A stretch of 15,940 bases of DNA from CG1-02-35-72 sp964564475 (GCA_964564475.1 CAZMBM010000046.1:1-15940), one strand, 5' to 3'. Shown: positions 1 through 7,288, numbered from the stretch's first letter. A program made the numbers and translations. The notes: generated by a model from the sequence alone, not told the origin.

Positions 1-27
1 AGCGAGCGTATTAATGACCTTGTAATT

Positions 28-74
28 CGTCAGTTCGAGTGCTCATACCGAAGGGATGAGTGTATCGAGAACCC
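28..74. repeat. Intergenic palindromic repeat, GTTCGAG...TCGAGAAC type
   Basis: The segment begins CGTCAGTTCGAGTG and ends TGTATCGAGAACCC. Its core is a hairpin, CTCATACC / GGGATGAG (42-49 and 53-60) with one mismatch and a GAA loop. The outer GTTCGAG and TCGAGAAC pair imperfectly. From memory, repeats with these outer arms and a variable inner stem are scattered between genes in many Flavobacteriia. It lies downstream of the leftward dehydrogenase gene and could help end that transcript or protect its 3' end, but it lacks a clean T-run. Confidence 0.55.
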
Positions 75-153
75 TTCACCTTTATTTAATTTCATTAAAG
101 TATTGTTATTCTAAAATTATTACTGTCAAACATAAATCAAAATTCATCATTCA

Positions 154-3057
154 TCAATGAACAAGAGCTTGCCTTAAAATACTTACCGGATGCAGGGCCA
201 GACGTGCGGTACCGTCTTTTATTTGATGCCGACAACTGGTACCGTTGGCTGCAATGATAATATCCTTTGAAAGTGGCCGAATTTTTTTAAACAAACTGTC
301 TTCGCCAATTTGCATACTGATGTCGTAATGTTCTTTTTCGTAACCAAACGAACCCGCCATACCACAACAACCGCTAGCTAAAATGGTAACCTTATAATTT
401 GTGGGAATTGACAGCATTTCAAAGCTAAAATGACTACTGCTCAAGGCTTTTTGGTGGCAGTGGGTATGCACTTTTACAATTTTGTGTGCACTTGTAAATT
501 GTGCCGATGTTATACGGCCTTTTTTAAATTCAGCAGCGATAAATTCTTCTATAGTAAAACAGTTTTTGGCGAGTGTTTGAGCGGCCTTTTTATCTGTTGC
601 CAAACGTATGTATTCATCTCTAAAACTCAATATAGCCGAAGGCTCCAGACCTATTAAAGGTGTTTTGCTATCAATTAAATCTTTAAATAAAGTTACATTT
701 GTGTCTGCATACGATTTAGCAATATCCAACAAGCCTTTAGAAATGGCACTGCGACCACTTTCTGCGTGCGATACTGTTTTAACCTTGTAATTTAACGCTT
801 CTAGTAAGTGTATGGCATCTTTACCCACGCTGACGTCATAAAAATTTGTGAATTCATCATTAAAAAGATACACTGTTTTAATGGTTTTCTCCTTTTTTAC
901 CCGATATTTTTTAAGCCACTGTTTAAAAGTTGTTTGCGCTATTGGTGGTACCGTCCGTTGTTTGGCAATACCCAAAAATGTTTTAGACAGGTTTGTATTA
1001 GATAAAATATTGGCTATAAAAGCAGCTTTACCCACTTTAGCGGCCATTGAGGCATTGTTGGCAAACAATCGCGTCCTAAAGTCGGGTGTGTTTTCTTTTT
1101 GATATTGGTATAAAAATTCGGCTTTAAGCGTTGCCACATCAACATTGCTGGGACATTCGGTAGCGCAAGCTTTGCAACTCAGACATAAATCAAAAACCTG
1201 CTTTAGTTCGTGATGGTTAAATTTATTGGTTTTGTTAGAATTCGTTAAAAATTCTCGCAAAGCATTGGCACGTCCCCGTGTGGTATCTTTTTCGTCTTTT
1301 GTAGCGCGGTAACTGGGACACATCACACCACCGGCCGCTACGGGTTTGCGGCAGTCGCCCGAACCATTACATTTTTCGGCGGCCCGTAAAATACCTTGCG
1401 AATCTGTAAAATCGAGAAGGGTTTCTATTTCGGGTTCTTCCCTTTCGGGGATGTAGCGCAGGTTGTCATCCATTTTAAAGGAGTTGACAATTTTACCGGG
1501 ATTTAAAATATTAGCGGGGTCAAAAACCTGTTTAATTCGTTTGAGTAATGCGTAATTTTTGTCGCCAATCATCATCGGGATAAATTCAGCCCGTACAATA
1601 CCGTCGCCGTGTTCGCCACTAAACGAACCACCATAACTTTTTACCAACTGTGCTGTTTTTGTAGTGAGGGTTCTAAATAGTTTAACGTCGGCTTTCTTTT
1701 TAAGGTTGAGAATGGGACGGAGGTGCAATTCGCCGCCTCCTGCATGGGCATAATAAACAGCCTGTTGTTTGTAAGCGTCCATCATTTGGGAAAAGGCGTC
1801 AATGTAATGCGACAAGTCTTTAAGCGTAACGGCTGTATCTTCTATGCAGGCTACGGCTTTTTTATCGCCCACAATATTCCCTAAAAGCCCTAAACCGGCT
1901 TTGCGCAGATTGCCTAATTTGTCTATATCATCGCCTTCTAAAATAGGGTAGTGGTAGCCAAAACCGGCGGTTTTTAAATCGGCTACTAAGGCTTTGGCCC
2001 GTTTTAAGCTTTCTTCTTTACTGTTTGTAGCAATTTCCAGCATCAAAATAGCCCCGGGATCGCCCTGAATAAAAAAACGGTTTTTGGCTTGTTCTCGGTT
2101 GTTTTTGGTACAGTCTAAAATGGTTTTGTCCATCAGCTCGCAGGTGTACAAATCGTGTGTCATAGCCACAACTACGGCTTTTAAACTTTCGGGTACCGAT
2201 TTAAAATGTGCGCCAATCATCACATTTTCCGGTGGGGGAAGCCTGTCTAATTGCAATGTAATTTCTGTACTAAAAGCTAAAGTTCCTTCACTACCACAGA
2301 GTAATTTGGCCACATTGACAGCGTCATTATTGCCGCCAAAAAGTTTAAAATCAAGTAAAGCATCTACGGCATAACCGGTGTTGCGTCTGTGGATTTCGGG
2401 TTTGGGAAATTCTCTTTTTATCTCTTGTTGGATGTCTTTTTGTGATAGTTCTTCTTTTAAACGACGATAAATGGCATTTTCTAACGTGTTTCCGGTACAT
2501 TTTTCATCGAAAGTACTTGTGCCAATTGTTTTAAAGATAGTTTCAGAGCCATCGCTTAAAACGGTTTTTAAACTTATAATTTTATCGCGGGTAACACCGT
2601 ATTTTATAGAGCTAGTGCCCGATGAATTGTTGCCCACCATACCGCCCATCATACAACGGTTAGAGGTCGATGTGTTCGGGCCAAAAAACAAGCCGTAGGG
2701 TTTTAAAAAACGGTTTAAATCGTCGCGAATAACCCCGGGTTGTATGCATACCGTTTTACGGGCTTCGTCAAAAGCCAATATTTTAGTAAAATATTTTGAA
2801 GTATCTACTACAATACCGTCGCCAACACATTGGCCGGCCAAAGAAGTACCGGCGGTACGCGGTATGAGTCCTATGCGGTGTTGTCTGGCAAAAGCCAACA
2901 ATTTCTTGATATCGTTAACCGATTTTGGAAAGGCTACCGCCAAAGGCAGTTTTCTGTAAACGGATGCATCAGTGGCGTAAAGCGATTTGTACAGGATGTC
3001 AAACTGTAAGGTACCGTCTAAATTATTGGCGAGTTCGTTTAATAAACCGGTCGTCAT
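154..3057 (-). CDS. YdiJ-like FAD and Fe-S 2-hydroxyacid dehydrogenase
   Basis: A 967-residue protein predicted to oxidise a D-2-hydroxyacid with FAD and pass electrons through Fe-S centres to the respiratory chain. The best characterised relative is E. coli YdiJ (about 1,018 residues), which is linked to D-2-hydroxyglutarate oxidation. Domains in order: a PCMH-type FAD-binding domain (about 38-270, with PRTAGTSLAGQ near 66-76); a GlcD-type C-terminal FAD-oxidase domain (about 275-525, with HAGGGELHLRP at 438-448 and GEHGDGIVRAEF at 481-492); a ferredoxin-like region with C563, C569, C580 and CxxCxxCxxxCP at 625-636; and a heterodisulfide-reductase-like CCG domain (HTHCHQK at 864-870, GCCGMAGSFG at 896-905, C942). 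All expected motifs are intact. No signal peptide is visible, so a cytoplasmic or membrane-peripheral location is likely. It is the last gene of a leftward operon, 2 nt after the CsaA-like stop, which supports this ATG. The substrate is not fixed by sequence; glycolate or D-lactate are alternatives. Confidence 0.9.
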   Translation of the reverse strand: MTTGLLNELANNLDGTLQFDILYKSLYATDASVYRKLPLAVAFPKSVNDIKKLLAFARQHRIGLIPRTAGTSLAGQCVGDGIVVDTSKYFTKILAFDEARKTVCIQPGVIRDDLNRFLKPYGLFFGPNTSTSNRCMMGGMVGNNSSGTSSIKYGVTRDKIISLKTVLSDGSETIFKTIGTSTFDEKCTGNTLENAIYRRLKEELSQKDIQQEIKREFPKPEIHRRNTGYAVDALLDFKLFGGNNDAVNVAKLLCGSEGTLAFSTEITLQLDRLPPPENVMIGAHFKSVPESLKAVVVAMTHDLYTCELMDKTILDCTKNNREQAKNRFFIQGDPGAILMLEIATNSKEESLKRAKALVADLKTAGFGYHYPILEGDDIDKLGNLRKAGLGLLGNIVGDKKAVACIEDTAVTLKDLSHYIDAFSQMMDAYKQQAVYYAHAGGGELHLRPILNLKKKADVKLFRTLTTKTAQLVKSYGGSFSGEHGDGIVRAEFIPMMIGDKNYALLKRIKQVFDPANILNPGKIVNSFKMDDNLRYIPEREEPEIETLLDFTDSQGILRAAEKCNGSGDCRKPVAAGGVMCPSYRATKDEKDTTRGRANALREFLTNSNKTNKFNHHELKQVFDLCLSCKACATECPSNVDVATLKAEFLYQYQKENTPDFRTRLFANNASMAAKVGKAAFIANILSNTNLSKTFLGIAKQRTVPPIAQTTFKQWLKKYRVKKEKTIKTVYLFNDEFTNFYDVSVGKDAIHLLEALNYKVKTVSHAESGRSAISKGLLDIAKSYADTNVTLFKDLIDSKTPLIGLEPSAILSFRDEYIRLATDKKAAQTLAKNCFTIEEFIAAEFKKGRITSAQFTSAHKIVKVHTHCHQKALSSSHFSFEMLSIPTNYKVTILASGCCGMAGSFGYEKEHYDISMQIGEDSLFKKIRPLSKDIIIAANGTSCRHQIKDGTARLALHPVSILRQALVH

Positions 3058-3059
3058 AA

Positions 3060-3398
3060 TTAAGACACAACTTGGCCGTTTTTACATGCCTTGCCGACTT
3101 TAAGTAACACAATAGCGCCTTTGTCATCGGGGACACCCAGTACCAAACAATCGCTAAAAAAATGGGCTATTTGTTTGGGCTTAAAATTTACAACCGCAAT
3201 AATTTGACGCTTTAAAAGGTCTTTTTTAGTGTAATTCTCGGTGATTTGCGCGCTCGATTGTTTGATGCCCAAGTCTCCGAAATCAATTTTTAATTGGTAG
3301 GCCGGTTTGCGGGCTTTTGGGAAATCGTTGACATCTATAATAGTCCCAACGCGTAAATCGAGTTTGCTAAAAGCGTCAAATGAAATACTTTCTGTCAT
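3060..3398 (-). CDS. csaA: CsaA-type tRNA-binding domain protein
   Basis: A 112-residue single-domain protein of the CsaA/Arc1p/EMAP-II tRNA-binding OB-fold family. It is close to Bacillus subtilis CsaA in length (about 110) and motif order: KLDLRVGTI at 12-20, the IDFGDLGIKQSSAQIT stretch near 38-53, VVNFKPKQIAHF near 69-80, and a C-terminal VLLK strand. Family members form dimers, bind tRNA, and in Bacillus have been described as an export-related chaperone. The role in Bacteroidota is not established. It sits between the DUF962 gene (3-nt gap) and the dehydrogenase gene (2-nt gap), so all three are almost certainly co-transcribed. There is no fusion to an aminoacyl-tRNA synthetase, which separates it from the C-terminal domain of MetRS. 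Confidence 0.88.
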   Translation of the reverse strand: MTESISFDAFSKLDLRVGTIIDVNDFPKARKPAYQLKIDFGDLGIKQSSAQITENYTKKDLLKRQIIAVVNFKPKQIAHFFSDCLVLGVPDDKGAIVLLKVGKACKNGQVVS

Positions 3399-3401
3399 GA
3401 C

Positions 3402-3860
3402 TTAACCGAATATTTTTTTCATAACCCAAGCGGGACCAATCAATAAAAATTGTAAATCTTTAAAAAAAGAAGGCTTGACACCTTCAACATGATGACCGTA
3501 AAATTGGCCAATCCACGCTACGACAAAAATAGCAATAGAGCTGTATAAAAGCGGTGCATTTTGCCCTAAATAATAATTCAAAAAGATGCTTAAAGCAGAT
3601 AGAATAAGCATTTTAATAGCCGTAGCGATTGATAATCTGATGTAAAAAATAAGCAATAAAATAACCAATACTGTTGCCCAATTTTCTATATATGGATTAT
3701 TAAAAGGGAGTTTATTTTCTAAAAAGCCTGTAGGGATACTCATAAACATACCGATAATCGCAAAAAAGATAGCCGGTACACAAATAAAATGAATGCGTTG
3801 GTTTGTTTTGTTTTGATGGCTCACCGCATAATCGGCATACCACTGTTCGAGTGATTTCAT
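3402..3860 (-). CDS. DUF962 / Mpo1-like membrane protein
   Basis: A 152-residue integral membrane protein of the DUF962 (YGL010w/Mpo1) family. Yeast Mpo1 is an Fe(II)-dependent dioxygenase that shortens 2-hydroxy fatty acids by one carbon. Family hallmarks are visible: an N-terminal WYADYAVSHQNKTNQRIHF block with H15 and H24, three to four hydrophobic segments (about 25-43, 61-80, 82-98, 105-121), and the C-terminal GHHVEGVKP block with H123, H124 and E126. The histidines are the likely metal ligands. The start at 3860 gives the usual N-terminus (MKSLEQWYADY), as in homologues. It is the first gene of the leftward operon, which ends in a 2-hydroxyacid dehydrogenase; both families act on 2-hydroxyacids, although that functional link is inferred. 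Bacterial members are mostly uncharacterised. Confidence 0.85.
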   Translation of the reverse strand: MKSLEQWYADYAVSHQNKTNQRIHFICVPAIFFAIIGMFMSIPTGFLENKLPFNNPYIENWATVLVILLLIFYIRLSIATAIKMLILSALSIFLNYYLGQNAPLLYSSIAIFVVAWIGQFYGHHVEGVKPSFFKDLQFLLIGPAWVMKKIFG

Positions 3861-3874
3861 AGTTAAATAAGTTA

Positions 3875-3931
3875 AGGCTTAAAACTACGAAAAATTTTAA
3901 AATATAGATTAGTTTGATTAGTTTTAAGCCT
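3875..3931. promoter_or_regulatory. Perfect 13-bp inverted repeat in divergent promoter region
   Basis: The arms AGGCTTAAAACTA (3875-3887) and TAGTTTTAAGCCT (3919-3931) are exact reverse complements, separated by 31 AT-rich bases. They lie between two divergent start codons, 14 nt from the DUF962 start and 10 nt from the thioredoxin-like start. Each arm reads TAGTTTTA toward its own gene, one base away from the Bacteroidota -7 consensus TAnnTTTG. The repeat may therefore be two mirrored promoter cores plus leader, or an operator for a dimeric regulator. No good -33 TTG is seen at the expected distance on either side. Confidence 0.5.
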
Positions 3932-3941
3932 AAAATTATAA

Positions 3942-4496
3942 ATGACGGCAACCGCTTCAAATATGTTGGCTTTAGGGACTAAAGCGCCCTCTTTTAATTT
4001 GTTAGACACTGTTTCTCAAAAGCTTGTGTCATTAAAAGATTTAAAGGGTGCCAAAGCAACAGTTGTTATGTTTATCTGTAACCACTGCCCATTTGTGTTG
4101 CATGTCAATGATAAACTGGTAGAACTTGCGCATTTTTACAAAGAAAAAGGGGTTAACTTTATAGCCATTTCATCAAATGATGTTGTAAATTACCCACAAG
4201 ACAGTCCGGATTTAATGACGCTTCAAGCCCAAAAACTAAAGTATCCTTTTCCGTATCTATACGATGCTACACAACAAGTAGCTAAAGCCTATCAAGCGGC
4301 TTGCACACCCGATTTTTTTGTTTTTAAGAGTGATTTAAAACTCGCTTATCGCGGACAATTTGACGATTCGCGACCGGGCAACGGTATTCCGGTAACAGGA
4401 AAAGATTTGTGTAGAGCTTTAGATCTTATTTTACAAAATAAACCGGTTGATTTTAAACAAAAACCCAGCATAGGCTGTAATATTAAGTGGAAGTAA
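3942..4496 (+). CDS. Thioredoxin-like / AhpC-TSA family protein (CNHC)
   Basis: A 184-residue redoxin-fold protein. After the strand VVMFI it has the CNHC active site (C46-N-H-C49-P50), in the position of the thioredoxin CxxC. The cis-proline loop is C121-T-P123-DFFVF. The C-terminus ends SIGCNIKWK with a further cysteine, C179. This matches a widespread family annotated only as 'thioredoxin family protein', related to ResA/TlpA and peroxiredoxins but soluble; no signal peptide or membrane anchor is visible here. Likely role: cytoplasmic thiol-disulfide exchange or peroxide reduction; the partner is unknown. The first ATG gives MTATASNMLALGTKAPSF; ATG at 3963 (M8) is an alternative. Its stop codon is directly followed by the rlmH start (TAAATG), implying co-transcription and perhaps translational coupling. 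Confidence 0.85.
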   Translation: MTATASNMLALGTKAPSFNLLDTVSQKLVSLKDLKGAKATVVMFICNHCPFVLHVNDKLVELAHFYKEKGVNFIAISSNDVVNYPQDSPDLMTLQAQKLKYPFPYLYDATQQVAKAYQAACTPDFFVFKSDLKLAYRGQFDDSRPGNGIPVTGKDLCRALDLILQNKPVDFKQKPSIGCNIKWK

Positions 4497-4970
4497 ATGA
4501 AGATTAAGCTCGTAGCCGTCGGCAAGACTGATAACAAACACTTGCAACAACTTATAAACGATTATCAAAGTCGCTTAAAGCATTATATAGGTTTTGACTT
4601 TCTGGTAATTCCCGATGTTAAAAACACCAAGAATTTACGTGAATCGCAACAAAAAGAAAAAGAAGGCGAGGCTATTTTAAAGCAATTACAACCGAGTGAT
4701 CAACTGTTGTTGCTTGACGAAAACGGTAAATCGTATAGTTCTATAGAATTTTCTAAACTATTGCAAAAAAAAATGCTGAGTGGTTGCAAACAATTGGTTT
4801 TTGTTATAGGCGGGCCTTATGGTTTTTCTGAAGCTGTTTATAAAAGAGCCCATGGTAAAATGGCTTTATCGGCTATGACCTTTTCGCATCAAATGGTACG
4901 CTTATTTGCGGTAGAACAATTGTATCGTGCTTTTACCATTATTAAAAATGAACCCTACCATCATCAATAA
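4497..4970 (+). CDS. rlmH: 23S rRNA (pseudouridine1915-N3)-methyltransferase RlmH
   Basis: A 157-residue SPOUT-class methyltransferase that methylates N3 of pseudouridine 1915 in helix 69 of 23S rRNA on the assembled ribosome, using S-adenosylmethionine. Length and motifs match the family (about 155-159): an N-terminal KIKLVAVGK strand, the mid-protein LLLLDENGKSYSS segment, and the trefoil-knot SAM site with VFVIGGPYGF (about 102-111), LSAMTFSHQMVRL (about 124-136) and the C-terminal EQLYRAFTIIKNEPYHH tail. It acts as a cytoplasmic homodimer. The start follows the preceding stop with no gap. It is an intact, ordinary core gene. Confidence 0.96.
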   Translation: MKIKLVAVGKTDNKHLQQLINDYQSRLKHYIGFDFLVIPDVKNTKNLRESQQKEKEGEAILKQLQPSDQLLLLDENGKSYSSIEFSKLLQKKMLSGCKQLVFVIGGPYGFSEAVYKRAHGKMALSAMTFSHQMVRLFAVEQLYRAFTIIKNEPYHHQ

Positions 4971-4971
4971 A

Positions 4972-4995
4972 ATTTTTGATTTGAGATTTTTGATT
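4972..4995. repeat. Short AT-rich direct repeat after rlmH
   Basis: ATTTTTGATT occurs at 4972-4981 and again at 4986-4995, 14 bases apart, followed by a related GACGATTTT. A further ATTTTTGATA lies at 5052-5061. The rest of the 212-nt gap before rdgB is AT-rich, shows no gene, and carries a palindromic repeat at its right end. I recall tandem 'GATTTTTGATTTGAG' sequences as common intergenic debris in Bacteroidota. Confidence 0.4.
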
Positions 4996-5110
4996 GACGA
5001 TTTTAAAAACAAACGGTTTAATAATGAACTTAAACCTAAACCAATTTTACTATTTTTGATAACGAACAATTAATTAAAAACAGTTAATATTAATCGGGGA
5101 TGTTCATTAT

Positions 5111-5151
5111 TGTCACCCTGAGTTATGTCACCCTGAACGCTGTCGAAGGGT
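5111..5151. repeat. Intergenic repeat, TCACCCTGA...TCGAAGGGT type
   Basis: A partial unit TGTCACCCTGAGTTA (5111-5125) is followed by a longer unit from TGTCACCCTGAACGC to GTCGAAGGGTA (5126-5151). Inside the longer unit, ACCCT (5130-5134) pairs with AGGGT (5147-5151), which gives a hairpin. The full version of this repeat, ending in GGGTGACA, is to my knowledge very common between genes in Flavobacteriia and relatives. Here the right end is truncated and the left end is duplicated. It lies about 30 nt upstream of rdgB. Confidence 0.65.
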
Positions 5152-5182
5152 ATTTTACCATAAACCCCAAATCTTTAATTCA

Positions 5183-5755
5183 ATGAAAATCGTTTTTGCC
5201 ACTAATAACCCGCATAAATTAGCCGAAGTAAGGGCTTTATTATCCCAACATTGTATAATGAGTTTACAAGACATTGGTTGTTTTGAAGATATTCCGGAAA
5301 CACAGCCTACAATTAAGGCTAATGCTATTCAGAAAGCCGAATATGTGACTGATAAATACGGCTATTACTGCTTTGCAGACGATACAGGACTTGAAGTTGA
5401 AGCGCTAAACGGTGCACCGGGGGTTTATTCGGCCCGTTATGCCGGCCCCGATTGTAAGGCACAAGAGAATGTTAAAAAATTATTAGCCGCTTTAAAAAGT
5501 ACGACAAATAGAGCCGCACGGTTTAAAACAGTTGTCGCTTTAACCACCCAAACGCATACCAAAACATTTGAGGGCATTTGCAAGGGGACAATTTTAACCA
5601 AAAATTATGGCGATAAAGGTTTTGGATACGACCCTGTATTTAAACCCGAGGGCTACAGCAAAACATTTGCCCAGATGACGCAAGAAGAAAAAGCGGTTAT
5701 AAGCCATAGAGGTAAAGCCATAAGATTGCTTATTGACTATTTAGAAACTAACTAA
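5183..5755 (+). CDS. rdgB: dITP/XTP pyrophosphatase (RdgB/HAM1 family)
   Basis: A 190-residue house-cleaning nucleoside triphosphate pyrophosphatase that hydrolyses dITP, ITP and XTP to monophosphate and pyrophosphate, keeping deaminated purines out of DNA and RNA. The N-terminal ATNNPHK (6-12) supplies the family (S/T)xNxxK nucleotide-binding motif. FADDTGLEVEALNGAPGVYS (64-83) carries catalytic and Mg-binding acidic residues D66/D67. GFGYDPVF (146-153) and SHRGKA (174-179) complete the substrate pocket. Length is normal (about 190-200). It is a cytoplasmic dimer in characterised relatives. The gene is followed after 10 nt by a DUF1569 gene, probably in one transcript ending at the hairpin near 6216. 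Confidence 0.96.
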   Translation: MKIVFATNNPHKLAEVRALLSQHCIMSLQDIGCFEDIPETQPTIKANAIQKAEYVTDKYGYYCFADDTGLEVEALNGAPGVYSARYAGPDCKAQENVKKLLAALKSTTNRAARFKTVVALTTQTHTKTFEGICKGTILTKNYGDKGFGYDPVFKPEGYSKTFAQMTQEEKAVISHRGKAIRLLIDYLETN

Positions 5756-5765
5756 AACCGGAGCT

Positions 5766-6212
5766 ATGAATATATTCGAAAAACACGATTACGAAGCCTT
5801 GCGACAACGTCTTCAAAATTTTGATAAAACAGCCGAACGGCAATGGGGATGCTTGACCCACGAACAGATGTTAGCCCACTGCACCAAAGCTTTAAAAGTG
5901 GCGACCACCGTTTATAAACGCCAGTATTTTATAGGTAAGTTATTCGGAAAAATGATAGTCAAAAATATTTTGAGTAATAGATACGAAATGAAAAAAAGTA
6001 TTAAATCGTCTAAAAAACTCTTTGAAACCCATCCCAAATCTTTTGATGAAGAAAAAGAGATTCTTTTAAAAACTCTTAAAGCGTTTTACGAAAACGGCCC
6101 CGATTTTTATGAAAACAAACTGCACCCCTTTTTTGGACGCTTACCGTTAGATGTGTGGAATACTTTAACATACAAGCATTTAAGCCATCATCTAAGACAG
6201 TTTTCAAGTTAA
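5766..6212 (+). CDS. DUF1569 family protein (DinB-like fold)
   Basis: A 148-residue protein that I place in DUF1569, part of the DinB/YfiT-like four-helix metal-binding superfamily. Supporting motifs are QWGCLTHEQMLAHCTKAL near 26-43 (H38 as a candidate metal ligand) and the C-terminal HPFFGRLPLDVWNTLTYKH followed by LSHHLRQF (H138, H141 and H142 as further candidates). These match the family's 'MLAHC' and 'YKHLDHHLRQF' hallmarks. The function of the family is not known; relatives with this fold include thiol-dependent transferases. There is no signal peptide. It starts 10 nt after rdgB and ends just before a strong hairpin, so it is probably the distal gene of an rdgB transcript. Confidence 0.8.
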   Translation: MNIFEKHDYEALRQRLQNFDKTAERQWGCLTHEQMLAHCTKALKVATTVYKRQYFIGKLFGKMIVKNILSNRYEMKKSIKSSKKLFETHPKSFDEEKEILLKTLKAFYENGPDFYENKLHPFFGRLPLDVWNTLTYKHLSHHLRQFSS

Positions 6213-6215
6213 AAA

Positions 6216-6250
6216 AATGATACGATGACTTAAAAAGTCATCGTATCATT
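6216..6250 (-). terminator. Strong terminator hairpin between convergent genes
   Basis: A perfect 15-bp stem (6216-6230 pairing with 6236-6250) closes a 5-base TAAAA loop. On the minus strand it is followed by a run of seven T, the classic intrinsic terminator for the immunophilin gene, whose stop codon lies 9 nt upstream. On the plus strand it follows the DUF1569 stop and is trailed by the weaker AAAAATATTTT, so it may act in both directions. Confidence 0.85.
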
Positions 6251-6259
6251 AAAAATATT

Positions 6260-7192
6260 TTAGTTGACAGACACCAAAGCCACTTTAAAAATAAGGGGGG
6301 CATTGGGTGGAATAACGCCTCCGGCGCCACGGCTGCCATACGCCAAATCGGACGGAATGACAAAAGTGGCTTCTTCGCCTACTTTTAACAATTGGATGCC
6401 CTCATCCCAACCGGTTATAACCTGCCCGATACCTAATGTGAAATCTATGGGTTGGTTGCGTTGGAAAGAAGAGTCGAAAACCTGTCCGTTAAGTAATTTC
6501 CCTTCGTAGTGTACAGACACTTTTGCACCTTTTGTGGCGGCTTTTCCTGTTGTTTTCTTAGTGATATTATAAAACAAGCCGGTTCCAGTTTTCTCAAAAC
6601 CTTCGGTCATGGCGGCCAATTCTTTTTCGGCTTCTTTTTTAGCATCGGCCTCGCGTTGTGCACGTGCGCCTTCAAAAGTTCTAAAAGCTTCAATGGCGTT
6701 AAAATTTTTGGCTTTTTCGCCTACGCGAATAATGTCAACGCTATCCATGATAGTGTCTTTGGTAATGCTATCAACCACATCTTGTCCTTCAACCACATGA
6801 CCAAAAACGGTGTGCTTGCCGTCTAACCAATCGGTGGCTGTATGTGTGATAAAAAATTGCGAACCGTTGGTGCCGGGACCGGCATTAGCCATCGATAAAA
6901 TACCGGGGCGGTTGTGTTTTAAATCGGGATGAAATTCGTCTTCAAATTTATAACCCGGATTACCCGTGCCGGTGCCTTGCGGACAACCTGCTTGTACCAT
7001 AAAATTATCAATAACACGATGAAATTTAAGGCCATTGTAATAAGGAGTGCCTTGTGGTTTAACACTGTTTTCCATAGTGCCTTCGGCCAGTGCAACAAAG
7101 TTACCAACGGTGCCGGGTGTTTTTTCGAATTCTAGGGACAGTAAAATAGCCCCTTTAGTTGTATTTATTTTTGCGTATAAGCCGTCATTCAT
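6260..7192 (-). CDS. Dual-family immunophilin: cyclophilin-FKBP peptidyl-prolyl isomerase
   Basis: A 310-residue protein joining two unrelated peptidyl-prolyl cis-trans isomerase families. Residues about 4-160 are a cyclophilin: FHRVI at 57-61 with catalytic R59, NGSQFFI at 109-115, and DWLDGKHTVFG beginning at 121. A charged, alanine-rich helical linker (about 173-198) follows. Residues about 206-310 are an FKBP domain: VHYEGKL, FDSS, the GQVITGWDEGIQLLKVGE region and IPSDLAYG. Both sites look intact. The same domain order was described as CFBP in Flavobacterium. I chose ATG at 7192 (MNDGLYAKIN). An in-frame ATG at 7225 would add 11 residues, but it lies upstream of the probable -7 promoter box (7213-7220). 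The chosen form has no signal peptide, so it is probably a cytoplasmic folding factor. Confidence 0.92.
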   Translation of the reverse strand: MNDGLYAKINTTKGAILLSLEFEKTPGTVGNFVALAEGTMENSVKPQGTPYYNGLKFHRVIDNFMVQAGCPQGTGTGNPGYKFEDEFHPDLKHNRPGILSMANAGPGTNGSQFFITHTATDWLDGKHTVFGHVVEGQDVVDSITKDTIMDSVDIIRVGEKAKNFNAIEAFRTFEGARAQREADAKKEAEKELAAMTEGFEKTGTGLFYNITKKTTGKAATKGAKVSVHYEGKLLNGQVFDSSFQRNQPIDFTLGIGQVITGWDEGIQLLKVGEEATFVIPSDLAYGSRGAGGVIPPNAPLIFKVALVSVN

Positions 7193-7212
7193 AATAAAAA
7201 AAATTAAAGGGG

Positions 7213-7220
7213 CAAAGCTA
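7213..7220 (-). promoter_or_regulatory. -7 element TAGCTTTG for the immunophilin gene
   Basis: On the minus strand TAGCTTTG matches the Bacteroidota -7 consensus TAnnTTTG exactly. It ends 20 nt before the ATG at 7192, leaving a short leader that includes TTTAATTTTTTTTATT. No clear -33 TTG is found at the usual distance. The position decides against the longer reading frame starting at 7225. Confidence 0.6.
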
Positions 7221-7288
7221 CACAATTTTAATATGATAATTTGAGAGAATAACGTTAATATTGACCTGTTAAAAAGTTAAATTTTGCG

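Noticed and set aside
1..153. Possible tRNA or small RNA gene at the left edge
   Set aside because: No cloverleaf, TTC-loop or CCA-like end could be found; the structure is explained by the palindromic repeat.
3712..3960. Open frame of 82 codons overlapping the DUF962 start and the divergent gap
   Set aside because: It overlaps the well-supported DUF962 gene in another frame, crosses the inverted repeat, and its product resembles no protein family.
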